Source of the DNA: Streptococcus suis
GTDB taxonomy: Bacteria; Bacillota; Bacilli; Lactobacillales; Streptococcaceae
DNA: 64,000 nucleotides
Assembly: GCF_019794555.1 (NCBI RefSeq)
Contig: NZ_JAIMEP010000003.1
Coordinates: forward strand, 1 to 64,000
Direction of reading: 5' to 3'
How positions within the stretch are numbered: position 1 is the stretch's first letter; every line of letters begins with the position of its first letter. Position numbers and translations under genes: made by a program. Shown one piece after another: positions 54,354 through 63,023 of the stretch. The notes below the pieces were generated by a model. That model did no database searches. It had not been told where the DNA came from and worked only from the letters and a program-made list of their open reading frames with translations.

Positions 54354-54924
54354 GGGTTAATTTCTCCTTTAGTTGTTTTTTTCGGACTTCCAAGGTCCGT
54401 TCTTTGATGGTGTCCATATCCTGCTTTCTTGCTTGGACACCTGTATCATCATAAGCAGGAAAAGTCACGACTGACACCTCGTGAAGATCCACAGCCCTAA
54501 TAGTCCACTTAACTGTGCCATCCTCTCGGAATTCGGTATCTTCTTCCAAGATATTGAAACCAAATGAACATTGGTCCACATCACCACGTTGGACACGGGC
54601 ATACAGGTTCATGGCATCGCTGTCAGCTTCATTGATGACTATACGACACCAGAGACCTTTTTCATCGACACGAAGTGTCAAGGTTTCGGATTTGGTTCTG
54701 CCAAGCACTAGCCCCGTATCATGATTGATAAGCGCTCGAACATCATTGTCTAAGGTCTTATCAAATGCAGAGCTAGCGATTTCTTCAAATGCCCCAGGGA
54801 ACAGTTGTGTTTCTGAATTAAAAACAACGAAGTAGCCTTCAATGACTTTCTCCCCTTTTTCAACTTCTTCCCGAATAGTCAATTCAGACTTGAGCGAGCG
54901 AGTTAGTAAGCTAGTTCTATTCAC
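54319..54924 (-). CDS. HK97 family prohead protease
   Basis: A 201-residue serine protease (U35/S78-like) that matures the capsid. It carries [16 protein letters not shown], then [13 protein letters not shown] with the catalytic histidine, and [10 protein letters not shown] with the serine. The start is GTG 54924, with AAAGGAG upstream. It overlaps portal and capsid genes. Confidence 0.92.
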   Translation of the reverse strand: MNRTSLLTRSLKSELTIREEVEKGEKVIEGYFVVFNSETQLFPGAFEEIASSAFDKTLDNDVRALINHDTGLVLGRTKSETLTLRVDEKGLWCRIVINEADSDAMNLYARVQRGDVDQCSFGFNILEEDTEFREDGTVKWTIRAVDLHEVSVVTFPAYDDTGVQARKQDMDTIKERTLEVRKKQLKEKLTHAKTTHAPSQN

Positions 54925-56116
54925 TTGTTTCTCCTTTCTCTAGTTTTTTCTGGTCGCCAATCTTATCAGCAGGGATGAAGTTTTCAAGGATGACCAACTG
55001 GTCCAGTCCTTCTTTTGGTGGCAAGTTTATCCAATTACGAACTTCGTTCCCTTCCATCAATCCACGAATATAGAGATTTGAGCCAATTTCTGACAAGGCC
55101 TTGAGGTCATAAGTCAGTAGACTTCTCCAATTCAAAATAAAATAGTGATGTGGAGAAAGTAGCAACTTGGCTGTCAGTTCCTGCTGGATAATTTCAGCAA
55201 TGGAGCGAATGCGAGTAGTGACAAAGTTGTCAAACTCTGCCTTATCGAATTTCCCGACACCGACAAAAAAGGCTGGTACTTGTAAGATATTGGCAATGGT
55301 TGTCTTATCCACTTCTACGCTGTCCTTGATGGCGATGTCATTCAGGCTTAGTGGCTTGATTTGTTGGACATCTATCATCTCAGCAGGAATAATCCATGGC
55401 TTGCCAGCCGTAGAGTTTTTAAGGTACATGTCAAATACCTTGTCACGACCTTCTTCCGAAGCAAGCTCTGCCGTATTGGCATCCGTCTTGACAATCAGAG
55501 ATGGCATATACTTCCCAGACATGAATTCATTTTTTGTATCCGAAGCCTGCTTGAGATTTTTCAGCAGGTCAGTCATGACAACCCTGTACCCTTGCCCAAG
55601 CCAAGGCTTTTCAGGGTGGACATTCATAGCAAAGTGCAGCACCTCATCAGATTCATACACTTCTTGGTAATCATAGACAACTTGATAGTCAAAGCTGGTA
55701 CCATCAAAGCGTACTTTGGATGGTGGCAAAGGCTTCAAGTCAGCAATCAAGCCATCTTTGTTAATGATTGGGTAGACCACACTGTTCCCATCTCCTTCCA
55801 AAAGCATTGACCTGACAATGTTGGCGACCCACTTCTTACGGCTCATCCACTTGTAAGGATTGACATCAATCTTGCGGGATAGCTCATTCTTGAGCCGAAT
55901 GTCGCCTTTTTCTGTGTTCTCCATCAAGTGGATGGTCATGGATGAAACCATGTCAGCAATCCTATCAACCGCCGTCCGAACTTCTGGACAATCAGCAAGC
56001 CGAATATAGCCCTGTGACATGGATTTTTTGAAAAAATCCTCTGACACAAAGACCTGCATAGCAGATGATGGTTCTGACCGAATTTGATTTGTGTTGTTTT
56101 TCTTTCGTTTTTTCAA
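54917..56116 (-). CDS. Phage portal protein
   Basis: A 399-residue HK97-type portal, the dodecameric ring through which DNA passes. It shows [39 protein letters not shown] and the C-terminal [22 protein letters not shown] clip and crown segments. The start is TTG 56116, overlapping the terminase stop (TTGA), 6 bp after GGAGG. A longer form from TTG 56137 is less likely. Confidence 0.92.
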   Translation of the reverse strand: MKKRKKNNTNQIRSEPSSAMQVFVSEDFFKKSMSQGYIRLADCPEVRTAVDRIADMVSSMTIHLMENTEKGDIRLKNELSRKIDVNPYKWMSRKKWVANIVRSMLLEGDGNSVVYPIINKDGLIADLKPLPPSKVRFDGTSFDYQVVYDYQEVYESDEVLHFAMNVHPEKPWLGQGYRVVMTDLLKNLKQASDTKNEFMSGKYMPSLIVKTDANTAELASEEGRDKVFDMYLKNSTAGKPWIIPAEMIDVQQIKPLSLNDIAIKDSVEVDKTTIANILQVPAFFVGVGKFDKAEFDNFVTTRIRSIAEIIQQELTAKLLLSPHHYFILNWRSLLTYDLKALSEIGSNLYIRGLMEGNEVRNWINLPPKEGLDQLVILENFIPADKIGDQKKLEKGETSE

Positions 56117-57849
56117 TTTCTTCCTCCGTTCAACCAAGCTGAAGCATTGCCTGATTTCTCGCTATCTTCTAGCATTTGACAAGCAGCAAACACCGACGCA
56201 TCGAATAAGTCAATACGCATAGACTTCTCAACCTTTTCATACTGGATCATGTCATCGACCTTTTCAATCCCACGGACATTCCCGACACAATACTCATATG
56301 CATCAGAATGACAATAGTAAAATTTTCCATTGAGGGACTTGATTTCAATTCGTCTGAAGCCTTCTGACTTTTTCCAGAAATACTGCGGAGCATCCACAAT
56401 CTTGAACTTCGCCTTTTTCATCCCTGAGAAGAACTCACGACCGAACTTCTTATCAAATCCCACACGTTGGATTTTGAAGCCCATATCCCTCATGCTGACA
56501 AACCAATTCACGATGTCATCATAGGAAACTGTTGGAGTGTTGGACATAGTCAACCAACCATCTTGCTCCCAACCAAACAATGGAATACCATCATCATTAG
56601 CCTTCTGATGTGCAGCAGTAATTGGAAAGAATGCATGAGTGATAACAATGTCCACATCTTCATAAGTTCCGTATAGAGCTGCAGCAGTTAAGTCATGAAG
56701 TTTGGACAAGTCTGCACCGCCATACCACTTGATAGGCAACTTAACCAAGTCTTCCAAGGTCCAGTCATAATTCAAGTCAGAATTGATAAAGTCCTGAACA
56801 TTGAAGTATGCCGTCATTGAGTTTGTGAAGACATTAAGGGTCTTGTTGAAGAATTCATTCCGTGTCTGTGGATCAGCCAAAGCGACTTCTGCATCATGGA
56901 CAAGTTCTTTGAGCTCGACCGTCACCCCAAGTGATGGATTGGCTTGCTGGATGTAGATTGGATTAGTAAAATCGACTATTTTCCCATCTTTATCGGTATC
57001 CGCATCACAGATGAATAAGAAATAGCTGTCGTCTTCAACAGTTCCATCAAGAACCTTGTCACAGTACTTCAAGCGCTGGGCTAAGAAACCGTTTGGCTTA
57101 TCCCCTGCAGTCGTGATGGCCATAAGCAACTTGTTCCGATAAGCCCGCTGGGCATTTTTCATCAACGTGTACTTCTTGGATGACTTCATGCCATGGATTT
57201 CGTCTAGGATGATGATGTTCCCGTTGAATGAGTCCAGGTTATCTTCTTCAGCAGCAAGAGCATTGATATTGAAAGAGCCTTTTGAAAACTCCTTTCGGAT
57301 AACATGCTCATTGTTGTTATCCTTGATTTTGATGGACTTATCTTTCCAGTACTTGACTGTGTGAGTCAGAAAGTCAAAACTCTCACGAGTTTGCTTCAAA
57401 GAGTTGGCTAGGATATACACATTTGAGCCACTTTGGTTATCTAGGATAGCAGCTGTCAAAGCCAGGGCAGATGCAAACGGTGTTTTACCGTTTTTCCGTG
57501 GCAACATAAAAAGCGCTTCAGTAAAACGCCTTATTGTTGTATTTTTACGATAAAAACCAAAGAGATTGACGATACAGAATATCTGCCAAGGTTGCAAAAT
57601 GAAAGGGGCATTTGTTAAGGGCATACCATCCAAGGATTCACCTTTCCGATGTACGACCAAACCCTGAATAAATTTTACTGCAAAGTCAAACTGCTCATTT
57701 CTAAAATCAAACTTGTCACTTGCAAGGTCATCGAGAAACCTCTGGCAAGCCTTTATTCTCCTCTTTCCAGCAATTATCTTGCCAGCGACTACATCAGTTG
57801 CATAATCCACCGCTATTTCGAAGTTGGGTGAGTTGTTTTTGATCATCAT
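56113..57849 (-). CDS. terL: Terminase large subunit
   Basis: A 578-residue DNA-packaging motor. The ATPase has Walker A LPRKNGKT at residues 116-123 and Walker B IIILDE at 212-217. The nuclease domain follows, with [13 protein letters not shown] as the first acidic motif and later [11 protein letters not shown] 57849 overlaps the small-subunit stop (ATGA). Confidence 0.95.
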   Translation of the reverse strand: MMIKNNSPNFEIAVDYATDVVAGKIIAGKRRIKACQRFLDDLASDKFDFRNEQFDFAVKFIQGLVVHRKGESLDGMPLTNAPFILQPWQIFCIVNLFGFYRKNTTIRRFTEALFMLPRKNGKTPFASALALTAAILDNQSGSNVYILANSLKQTRESFDFLTHTVKYWKDKSIKIKDNNNEHVIRKEFSKGSFNINALAAEEDNLDSFNGNIIILDEIHGMKSSKKYTLMKNAQRAYRNKLLMAITTAGDKPNGFLAQRLKYCDKVLDGTVEDDSYFLFICDADTDKDGKIVDFTNPIYIQQANPSLGVTVELKELVHDAEVALADPQTRNEFFNKTLNVFTNSMTAYFNVQDFINSDLNYDWTLEDLVKLPIKWYGGADLSKLHDLTAAALYGTYEDVDIVITHAFFPITAAHQKANDDGIPLFGWEQDGWLTMSNTPTVSYDDIVNWFVSMRDMGFKIQRVGFDKKFGREFFSGMKKAKFKIVDAPQYFWKKSEGFRRIEIKSLNGKFYYCHSDAYEYCVGNVRGIEKVDDMIQYEKVEKSMRIDLFDASVFAACQMLEDSEKSGNASAWLNGGRN

Positions 57850-58208
57850 AGCAGATTAGCAATCATGCCTTCCAGACCTCCAGCATCCTTTGGCTTAGGT
57901 GGTTCGATTCCGACAGCCTTTGGATTTAAGCCAAGTCTATCCGAATAGGTCACAATATCCTTGCGAAGATTTTCCATGGACTGAACCAAAGGTGTTTTTC
58001 TCTCAACAATGGTCCCTCGACCTGTTTCATGCTCTTCTGTGAACTGTGACCCATTAGCCAAGAACTCTTCCCGAGCTTTTTGGTAGTCATAGAGCAAGCC
58101 AGAATAGATTTCGATGATGTCATCATAATGCTTTGAGTAGGTCCCCATTTCTTTCATGGACTTCACAATTCTGTTTTTGATTGTGCTTTGTCCTTTAGGC
58201 CTTGCCAA
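57846..58208 (-). CDS. terS: Terminase small subunit (P27 family)
   Basis: A 120-residue small terminase that recognises phage DNA. It starts ARPKGQST and contains [19 protein letters not shown] and the C-terminal [13 protein letters not shown] typical of P27-family proteins. The start is TTG 58208, 7 bp after a strong GGAGG; in-frame upstream codons would place that site inside the gene. Confidence 0.9.
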   Translation of the reverse strand: MARPKGQSTIKNRIVKSMKEMGTYSKHYDDIIEIYSGLLYDYQKAREEFLANGSQFTEEHETGRGTIVERKTPLVQSMENLRKDIVTYSDRLGLNPKAVGIEPPKPKDAGGLEGMIANLL

Positions 58209-58317
58209 AAACTCACCTCCTTCCAAAAATTTCGTGTAAAAATGTGACAAAAATTCTCACAGAGTCGTAGAGGGGGAAAAAGTTCCCCTTCCCGGTCCCC
58301 AACGGCATAGCGTGATT

Positions 58318-58665
58318 TTAATTTTGAGGGGGGGCTTTGTGAATGACCGAAAGATTTTTATAAAATTCATCAAAAAATTTTTTTCGTTTTCTTTGCCACC
58401 ACAAACCCTGCCCAACCACTTTGTCGTTGGTTCTGTCGTGAAAAGTTCCGTGTACCTTGTTAGTCAAGCTAATCACATTCCAAGATACGAATTCCAATTC
58501 TGGATATTCTGATACTGGATAGATGTGATGTACCATTTCGGCTGGAACAGTCTTGCCATATCTCAATGATTCTTGACAGAGATACTTGTCACGTTTCATG
58601 GTACGACTACGGAACTTCTCCCAGCGACTAGACTTCAATGTCTTTCGGACTGGTTTGAAGGTCAT
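58318..58665 (-). CDS. Phage HNH endonuclease
   Basis: 115 residues with the HNH core VHHIYPVSEYPELEFVSWNVISLTNKVHGTFH (read in parts). HNH proteins next to the terminase genes assist DNA cutting during packaging. It has the expected position directly upstream of terS. The metal-holding cysteine pairs are reduced to one Cys. Confidence 0.92.
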   Translation of the reverse strand: MTFKPVRKTLKSSRWEKFRSRTMKRDKYLCQESLRYGKTVPAEMVHHIYPVSEYPELEFVSWNVISLTNKVHGTFHDRTNDKVVGQGLWWQRKRKKFFDEFYKNLSVIHKAPPQN

Positions 58666-58820
58666 AGAGATGCGCTCCCTATATAGCGCTTAGTTATATC
58701 TAGTGTTGGTCTGTCACATCTTTCAAATACATGTGTTGCGATGAGTTGGTTTTCAGCAAAGAAGCTGACCACTTCCTTTTTCTTTGGTTTGCCAGAATAT
58801 GGATACCGTTTTGGTTTCAT
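58662..58820 (-). CDS. 52-residue phage protein
   Basis: MKPKRYPYSGKPKKKEVVSF... with a basic start; ATG 58820 has AAAGGAG upstream and the stop overlaps the HNH start. A MARLSL-starting extension is not supported. Not recognised. Confidence 0.65.
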   Translation of the reverse strand: MKPKRYPYSGKPKKKEVVSFFAENQLIATHVFERCDRPTLDITKRYIGSASL

Positions 58821-58857
58821 TATTGCTCCTTTCTGTAAAAAGTTTTTTCGGACTGGT

Positions 58858-59061
58858 TTAAATATCATCGTTAAGACCGGCAAAGATAATCGTGCCATTA
58901 AATAGTTTCGCTAACAATTTTGCTTGCTCTAACGAAAATGTATCAGTGCGCATGCAGCTATTTGTTATTGGAGACCCTACCACATACCCAAAAATGCCAT
59001 CAGCCCACTTTCGCTTAAATACATATCCATTTATTGTCAAGACTCTGTACACCATTGCCAT
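58858..59061 (-). CDS. 67-residue phage protein
   Basis: A small protein with strand-rich start (MVYRVLTINGYVFKRKW) and FSLEQAKLLAKLF helix. ATG 59061 has AAAGGAGATAGTA upstream; an ATG two codons later is also possible. It lies behind promoter-like element copy 1. Not recognised. Confidence 0.7.
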   Translation of the reverse strand: MAMVYRVLTINGYVFKRKWADGIFGYVVGSPITNSCMRTDTFSLEQAKLLAKLFNGTIIFAGLNDDI

Positions 59062-59124
59062 TACTATCTCCTTTCCGAAACAGAAAAGGACAACCTATCC
59101 AGCTGTCCTACTTGTTTACAAAAA

Positions 59125-59179
59125 TTCATGATACAAATATAACACGAAAATCGTGAGAAAAATAGTACCCTTTTTTCTC
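59125..59179 (-). promoter_or_regulatory. Late promoter-like element, copy 1
   Basis: A 55-bp sequence nearly repeated at 60082-60136. On the minus strand it starts with GAGAAAAAAG, then TACTATTTTTCTCA, then an AT-rich -10-like TTATAT. The shared TACTATTTTTCTCAyGA part and the equal spacing suggest a promoter with an activator site, reading toward the HNH and terminase genes. Confidence 0.65.
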
Positions 59180-59221
59180 GTTTTTCAAAAACCACTTGAC
59201 AAGTTCTCTGCTTGGTAGTTC

Positions 59222-59362
59222 CTAAAATAAAACTATACCAATTTCCCTCTCAATCATCTTTAACCTATATTGTGTCACTTTCGCTTTTTTCTCAAAGGGC
59301 TTGTAAACAAAAGGTTTTCCAGCTTTCTTATTTTTCAATCTGACACTACTGCAATATGTCAC
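59222..59362 (-). CDS. 46-residue phage ORF with GTG start
   Basis: GTG 59362 lies 4 bp after the recombinase stop, with TAGGA about 9 bp upstream. The product, starting with TYCSSVRLKNKKAGKPF and continuing KPFEKKAKVTQYRLKMIE..., has a soluble, plausible amino-acid make-up. It fills most of the gap 59180-59366. Not recognised. Confidence 0.5.
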   Translation of the reverse strand: MTYCSSVRLKNKKAGKPFVYKPFEKKAKVTQYRLKMIEREIGIVLF

Positions 59363-59366
59363 ATTC

Positions 59367-59915
59367 TTATGTTCCTAAACGGAAATTTGCCAAAGCTCGG
59401 TCCTGTTGGTCTTGGTTGATACCGATGTATCTTTTGGTAATTGCTGCGCTTGCATGATTGAACAATTCCATGAGCATGGCAATATCCTTGTACTTCTGAT
59501 AATAGTGATAGCCAAAAGTTTTTCGCATGGTGTGTGTTCCAACGTTTTCAACTCCACAATCTTCAGCAGCTATCTTGATAATGCTGTATGCTGCCTGTCT
59601 TGTCAACGGCTTGTTCTTCCCTTTGCGACTTTGGAATAAGTAATCGCCGACACGCTTGCCTTTGATATGTTTATCCATTTCCCGTTTGAGAAAAGCGTTC
59701 ATCTTGACCTTGCGACGTTTCTTAGTTTTTCTTTCTATCAGCAAAAGATACCAGCCACGGACATTAGACACCTTTAGATTCAGAATGTCGGATATGCGTA
59801 AGCCTGTGTTAATCCCTGTCAAGAATATCAAGTAGTTGCGATAGTCCCAATCTTTAAGATAGTCACACATAATATCGATGTCTTCCTTGTTGCGAATTGG
59901 TTCAACATAGTTCAT
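59367..59915 (-). CDS. Tyrosine recombinase, catalytic domain only
   Basis: A 182-residue tyrosine recombinase. The catalytic residues are visible: R in TGLRISDIL, HTMRKTF (H-x-x-R), LFNHASAAIT and the tyrosine in KRYIG. It has the catalytic part with only a very short N-terminal core-binding part and no arm-binding domain. Its place between the late activator and packaging genes argues against a role as the phage integrase. ATG 59915 has GGAGG upstream. Confidence 0.9.
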   Translation of the reverse strand: MNYVEPIRNKEDIDIMCDYLKDWDYRNYLIFLTGINTGLRISDILNLKVSNVRGWYLLLIERKTKKRRKVKMNAFLKREMDKHIKGKRVGDYLFQSRKGKNKPLTRQAAYSIIKIAAEDCGVENVGTHTMRKTFGYHYYQKYKDIAMLMELFNHASAAITKRYIGINQDQQDRALANFRLGT

Positions 59916-59941
59916 AGTTCTCCTCCTTTCTAACAATAGTA

Positions 59942-59970
59942 AAAGCCAGTCTCATTTTGAAACTGGCTTT
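59942..59970 (-). terminator. Hairpin upstream of the tyrosine recombinase gene
   Basis: AAAGCCAGT / ACTGGCTTT with an 11-nt loop, read before TTACTATTG on the minus strand, between promoter-like copy 2 and the recombinase gene; it may attenuate. Confidence 0.55.
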
Positions 59971-60081
59971 ATGGTATTGATTAAAACAAAATTATCTTTT
60001 CTGCCATATCATTTCAGATTGGTTTCCCCACCTAATCGAAAGAATAAATCGAAAGGAAATACTAGCTTTTTGTTCAACACC

Positions 60082-60136
60082 TTCATGTTATCATAATACC
60101 AAGATTTTCATGAGAAAAATAGTAGTCTTTTTTCTC
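60082..60136 (-). promoter_or_regulatory. Late promoter-like element, copy 2
   Basis: Partner of the 59125-59179 element. On the minus strand GAGAAAAAAG, TACTATTTTTCTCA and TGGTATTAT follow at the same spacing as in copy 1. It begins directly behind the RinA/ArpU-like activator gene and reads toward the recombinase. Confidence 0.65.
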
Positions 60137-60139
60137 ATT

Positions 60140-60541
60140 TTACAATTCCCCTTTTAATATTGCATACTGCTCCAAGATAATTCTACGGCGGCGATAGATA
60201 GTTGCATTGCTTAAAAATTTCTGGTCTGCAATTTCTTCCCAGCGTAGTTGTGGGTACTGCCAGCGTAGATTGAAGATTTCCTTGTCTTCGTCGATTAGGT
60301 TAGCGAGTAGCTTGTCCACTATCTCCTTGAAGCCTTCCAGGAACTTCAACGTCGGATCATCTGCGAGCTTGACCACGATGGTTTCTGTAGGTTTGCTGAT
60401 TCCGATTGAAGTCCCGCCTTGGCTGTCTGGGTTTCTGGTAGTTAGCTCCAGTCTGCGTAGATCTATAGTTCGCTGGATACCTCGGAACTTGAATAGTTCT
60501 TGGTCCAGTAGTTGAAGTTCCTTGTTGTTCAGTTTCTTCAA
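60140..60541 (-). CDS. RinA/ArpU-like late transcription activator
   Basis: A 133-residue protein of the RinA/ArpU/DUF722 type. The C-terminal sigma-70-region-4-like helix-turn-helix is LRWEEIADQKFLSNATIYRRRRIILEQ. Such proteins turn on phage packaging and lysis genes. It is the last gene before the packaging block, and two copies of a shared promoter-like element follow it. The start is TTG 60541, 6 bp after GGAGG. Confidence 0.82.
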   Translation of the reverse strand: MKKLNNKELQLLDQELFKFRGIQRTIDLRRLELTTRNPDSQGGTSIGISKPTETIVVKLADDPTLKFLEGFKEIVDKLLANLIDEDKEIFNLRWQYPQLRWEEIADQKFLSNATIYRRRRIILEQYAILKGEL

Positions 60542-60746
60542 ATGTCACCTCCAAATTTTTGAAAAATTCTACCAAGCCTTCAAGGGCATTCCCTAAAGCT
60601 TTACCAAACTCATAAAATACCTGGCTTATTGCATTCTGGATGTCTACAAGTTGTTCTGGACTTAGTTTGGCCAGTTCCTGTTCTAACTGCTCCAGTTCTT
60701 GTTGACGTGCCTGCTTAGCCTTCTTTTTCTTGATTCTTTTGTTCAT
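60357..60746 (-). CDS. Phage protein overlapping the activator gene
   Basis: ATG 60746 has GAGG 6 bp upstream. The N-terminal part (about 60 residues) is a charged, helical sequence (KAKQARQQELEQLEQELAKL). The frame stays open 185 bp into the activator gene, where the product turns Arg/Gln/Asn-rich (RNQQTYRNHRGQARR), which looks like shadow reading. Either a real long overlap exists or the original stop was lost. Confidence 0.55.
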   Translation of the reverse strand: MNKRIKKKKAKQARQQELEQLEQELAKLSPEQLVDIQNAISQVFYEFGKALGNALEGLVEFFKNLEVTFEETEQQGTSTTGPRTIQVPRYPANYRSTQTGANYQKPRQPRRDFNRNQQTYRNHRGQARR

Positions 60747-60754
60747 GCGTAACC

Positions 60755-60922
60755 TCAAAATGTTCTTTTCATAACATTTTCTTTAAAGTCATCAATTTCT
60801 TGCGTGACCTTTTTTAATAGATTTTGTTCAACCATCAAATCATGCACGCTAGCACCTTCCCTTTTGAGGTAGTGCTGTAAAGCATGTTTAACAATCTGCA
60901 TTTGCTTGTACTTCAAATACAT
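60755..60922 (-). CDS. 55-residue phage protein
   Basis: ATG 60922 has GGAGG upstream (spacing 8). Helical, starts MYLKYKQMQIVKHALQHYLK. Its stop lies just before the start of the next gene. Not recognised. Confidence 0.65.
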   Translation of the reverse strand: MYLKYKQMQIVKHALQHYLKREGASVHDLMVEQNLLKKVTQEIDDFKENVMKRTF

Positions 60923-61440
60923 GTCTTCGCCCTCCATCTTCTCTTGTTTGCCCGTTGCTTAGCTGTTTCTCTAGCCATTTCATCCCAGATATAGTCAGCA
61001 TTTTCAAGCATGAGGTCCACGCATTTGTCTTTTAGGGTTTCGATGATAACCTGGTCCTCTTCCTTTTCACGGTAGCATGCTGCCAACTCCTTCTTCAGCT
61101 TAGCAATTTCTTCATCGTATCGATCCTTTTCAGTGATCACATGTGGACTATTGAAAGTGATTGTTTCGACTGGACATCCTAACAAGGATTGTAAAACTAT
61201 TTCAACGTTGTCAATAATTACTGGTTCATCCGAATATTTTCGACCATCTGGAAATCTAAATCGTGTATCTAAGACAGATAGCGGAAAAGGAATAGTATAG
61301 CCAAGCTGCTTTGCAAACCTAAAAGTATTATCAGCCATCTTACGGTTAGCACAGACAATATAATGTCCAGTCGCATGACTTTCTAAAATAGCCATTGTAG
61401 TTTTTCCGAGGCAACGCCCAAATCCAATAAGTTTAGTCAA
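60913..61440 (-). CDS. Phage P-loop protein
   Basis: A 175-residue protein with a P-loop-like motif GFGRCLGKTT near its start (KLIGFGRCLGKTTMAI), ADNTFRFAKQLGY, and later a coiled coil (KLKKELAACYREKEED). It may bind nucleotide, but no other ATPase motif is sure. The start is TTG 61440 with GGGAGG 9 bp upstream, overlapping the stop of the small upstream gene (TTGACTAA). Confidence 0.7.
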   Translation of the reverse strand: MTKLIGFGRCLGKTTMAILESHATGHYIVCANRKMADNTFRFAKQLGYTIPFPLSVLDTRFRFPDGRKYSDEPVIIDNVEIVLQSLLGCPVETITFNSPHVITEKDRYDEEIAKLKKELAACYREKEEDQVIIETLKDKCVDLMLENADYIWDEMARETAKQRANKRRWRAKTCI

Positions 61441-61600
61441 TATTTCTATCCTCCCACTCAATCCAATCATGTTTGATTTTTCTGGTAAATCTATTTCTTA
61501 GCTTATATACTTTCGCAATCATTTCTTCACTTCTAAAAATTCTTTCCTCCTCTACTTCATACTGCGAGGGAGTATATGGGTATCGTTTCGGTCTACTCAT
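61433..61600 (-). CDS. 55-residue phage protein
   Basis: ATG 61600 has GGAGG 6 bp upstream, inside the end of the previous gene. The product starts MSRPKRYPYTPSQYEVEEER and ends WEDRNID; it is charged and basic in the middle (KLRNRFTRKIKHDW). Its stop overlaps the TTG start of the P-loop protein. Not recognised, but context and ribosome binding site support it. Confidence 0.7.
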   Translation of the reverse strand: MSRPKRYPYTPSQYEVEEERIFRSEEMIAKVYKLRNRFTRKIKHDWIEWEDRNID

Positions 61601-61982
61601 TCAACACCTCCAGCTCCACTTCAATATCAGTAGGAATATTCCCTTCCCAAACATAGGAGTTTTTCAGGATATACTCATTGTATTTTGTCGCTGTGCTATT
61701 GGCACGTTGCTTGTAAGATTGGGCCCAGGACTGATGTTCCTGGCTCTCGGAATCCTTGTACTGTTCATATGCCAACTTGTCATTTTGATACGATGAAATC
61801 ATACTTCGTGCGGTATCTTCGACACTTTTACGAATTTTGTATGATGTACGCTCGTTTACTTTTTGAACTTCATAGTCTTTTTGATTCAGTACACCTTTAA
61901 TTTGAGGAGAAAATACCCAAAGTCCAAGGCACATAAGAACCAAAGCAACGGCAGCAAAGCAACCTAATTTTTCTTCACTCAT
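61593..61982 (-). CDS. 129-residue phage membrane protein
   Basis: An N-terminal membrane helix (about residues 8-27, CFAAVALVLMCLGLWVFS) is followed by a charged helical domain. ATG 61982 has GGAGGAG upstream and overlaps the lipoprotein gene stop. No function known. It may work with the lipoprotein at the cell surface. Confidence 0.72.
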   Translation of the reverse strand: MSEEKLGCFAAVALVLMCLGLWVFSPQIKGVLNQKDYEVQKVNERTSYKIRKSVEDTARSMISSYQNDKLAYEQYKDSESQEHQSWAQSYKQRANSTATKYNEYILKNSYVWEGNIPTDIEVELEVLNE

Positions 61983-62548
61983 TCTTCTCCTCCAATCACA
62001 TTTACAATAGGAGCCTCTACATCAAATGGTATATCAGAATACATGTACTCTCCCGTCCACTCGATATACTTCCCATCTGGTGTGAAAAAGAATATCCCGT
62101 TGTCGTTTTCACCATATGATCCATCAACGTCTGGAAGCCATTCATTGACTTCTGTGTGGGAACCACCTTGAACTAGCTCGTAATATTCCGAATCTGGTGT
62201 CAGGAATGAGTTTAGGGAAGACACTTTCCCATCAACTGTAAAGGTTCCAACCACCGCTGAGCTATTCATCAGCAGGATATATCCCATTGGTTTTTGGATT
62301 TTGGACGGTAACTGAATAGCCTTTTCACGTTGACCATTGACCCAATAGGCACGTCGGATAAGATTATACCGCTCTAAAGAATAATCAATGTCATTTGGAG
62401 TTGACTGCCCATCCGAAAACTTATCCGCAAGTTTGAGTGTTGATTGCTTATCTTCATAAGCACTTGTTGTTTCAATATCATCGCAAGCTTCCAACGTAAA
62501 GGCAAATGCAATCGCGATAGCAAAAGTTAGTAAATGTTTGATTTTCAT
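61979..62548 (-). CDS. Phage-encoded lipoprotein
   Basis: 189 residues with a lipoprotein signal peptide (MKIKHLLTFAIAIAFAFTLEAC; the lipobox cysteine is C22). The mature part is strand-rich with GYILLMNSSAVVGTFTVDGKVSSLNSF and IFFFTPDGKYIEWTGEYMY. Prophage lipoproteins can block superinfection or change the host surface; that role is inference. ATG 62548 has GGAG upstream. Confidence 0.78.
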   Translation of the reverse strand: MKIKHLLTFAIAIAFAFTLEACDDIETTSAYEDKQSTLKLADKFSDGQSTPNDIDYSLERYNLIRRAYWVNGQREKAIQLPSKIQKPMGYILLMNSSAVVGTFTVDGKVSSLNSFLTPDSEYYELVQGGSHTEVNEWLPDVDGSYGENDNGIFFFTPDGKYIEWTGEYMYSDIPFDVEAPIVNVIGGEE

Positions 62549-62569
62549 TGTTTTTCTCCTGTAATTTTT

Positions 62570-62734
62570 TTATTGTGGTTTCTGCATAAATCCATGCCGT
62601 GAAATAAGCACATCATCTAGTCTATTAGTACTACCTATATCTGTGTGATTTGCAATAACAGCAATATAAAAATATTCCCACATTTTCGGCTCTGGCACAT
62701 CGACCAGTAGCACGCCTAGTTTTTCGTTAGTCAT
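62570..62734 (-). CDS. 54-residue phage protein
   Basis: ATG 62734 has AGAGG upstream. The product starts MTNEKLGVLLVDVPEPKMWE and continues YFYIAVIANHTD.... It is the only gene in the gap between the lipoprotein and the toxin-antitoxin pair. Not recognised. Confidence 0.65.
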   Translation of the reverse strand: MTNEKLGVLLVDVPEPKMWEYFYIAVIANHTDIGSTNRLDDVLISRHGFMQKPQ

Positions 62735-62751
62735 TAGTTACCTCTTTCTAT

Positions 62752-62789
62752 TTGACTTCCTCTTTTATTTTATATATACTTAGTGTATA
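62752..62789 (+). promoter_or_regulatory. Toxin-antitoxin promoter with operator-like dyad
   Basis: -35 TTGACT (62752-62757), 17-bp spacer, -10 TATACT (62775-62780). TATAC and GTATA around a 5-bp spacer form a dyad overlapping the -10 (62775-62789), suited to autorepression by the antitoxin. Confidence 0.7.
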
Positions 62790-62807
62790 CAAACAGGAGG
62801 ATATATC

Positions 62808-63023
62808 ATGAACACAGTTAAAACACGTAAAGTTGGCAACTCGCTTGCCATCACCATTCCAAAAGAATTGAATGTCGCTGAGGGCAAGGAGTTCATTGTC
62901 TACAAGGGTATTGATGATGTCATCGTGTTAGCACCAAAAATCCAAAATCCATTTGATAACATGGAGCCGTTCATCATGGACAACGACTTCGAAGGGGTGG
63001 TCTTGCTTGACAATGAAGGATAA
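62808..63023 (+). CDS. pemI: AbrB/MazE-type antitoxin
   Basis: A 71-residue antitoxin. The swapped-hairpin AbrB DNA-binding fold is clear (VKTRKVGNSLAITIPKEL), followed by an acidic C-terminus (NMEPFIMDNDFEGV) that would cover the toxin. ATG 62808 has AGGAGG upstream. The toxin gene starts inside its end. Confidence 0.92.
   Translation: MNTVKTRKVGNSLAITIPKELNVAEGKEFIVYKGIDDVIVLAPKIQNPFDNMEPFIMDNDFEGVVLLDNEG

Noticed and set aside
59367..59915. Tyrosine recombinase as the prophage integrase
   Set aside because: It lacks the arm-binding domain and lies in the late region, away from any phage end visible here.
60207..60515. Plus-strand frame opposite the activator gene
   Set aside because: Shadow of a strongly supported minus-strand gene.
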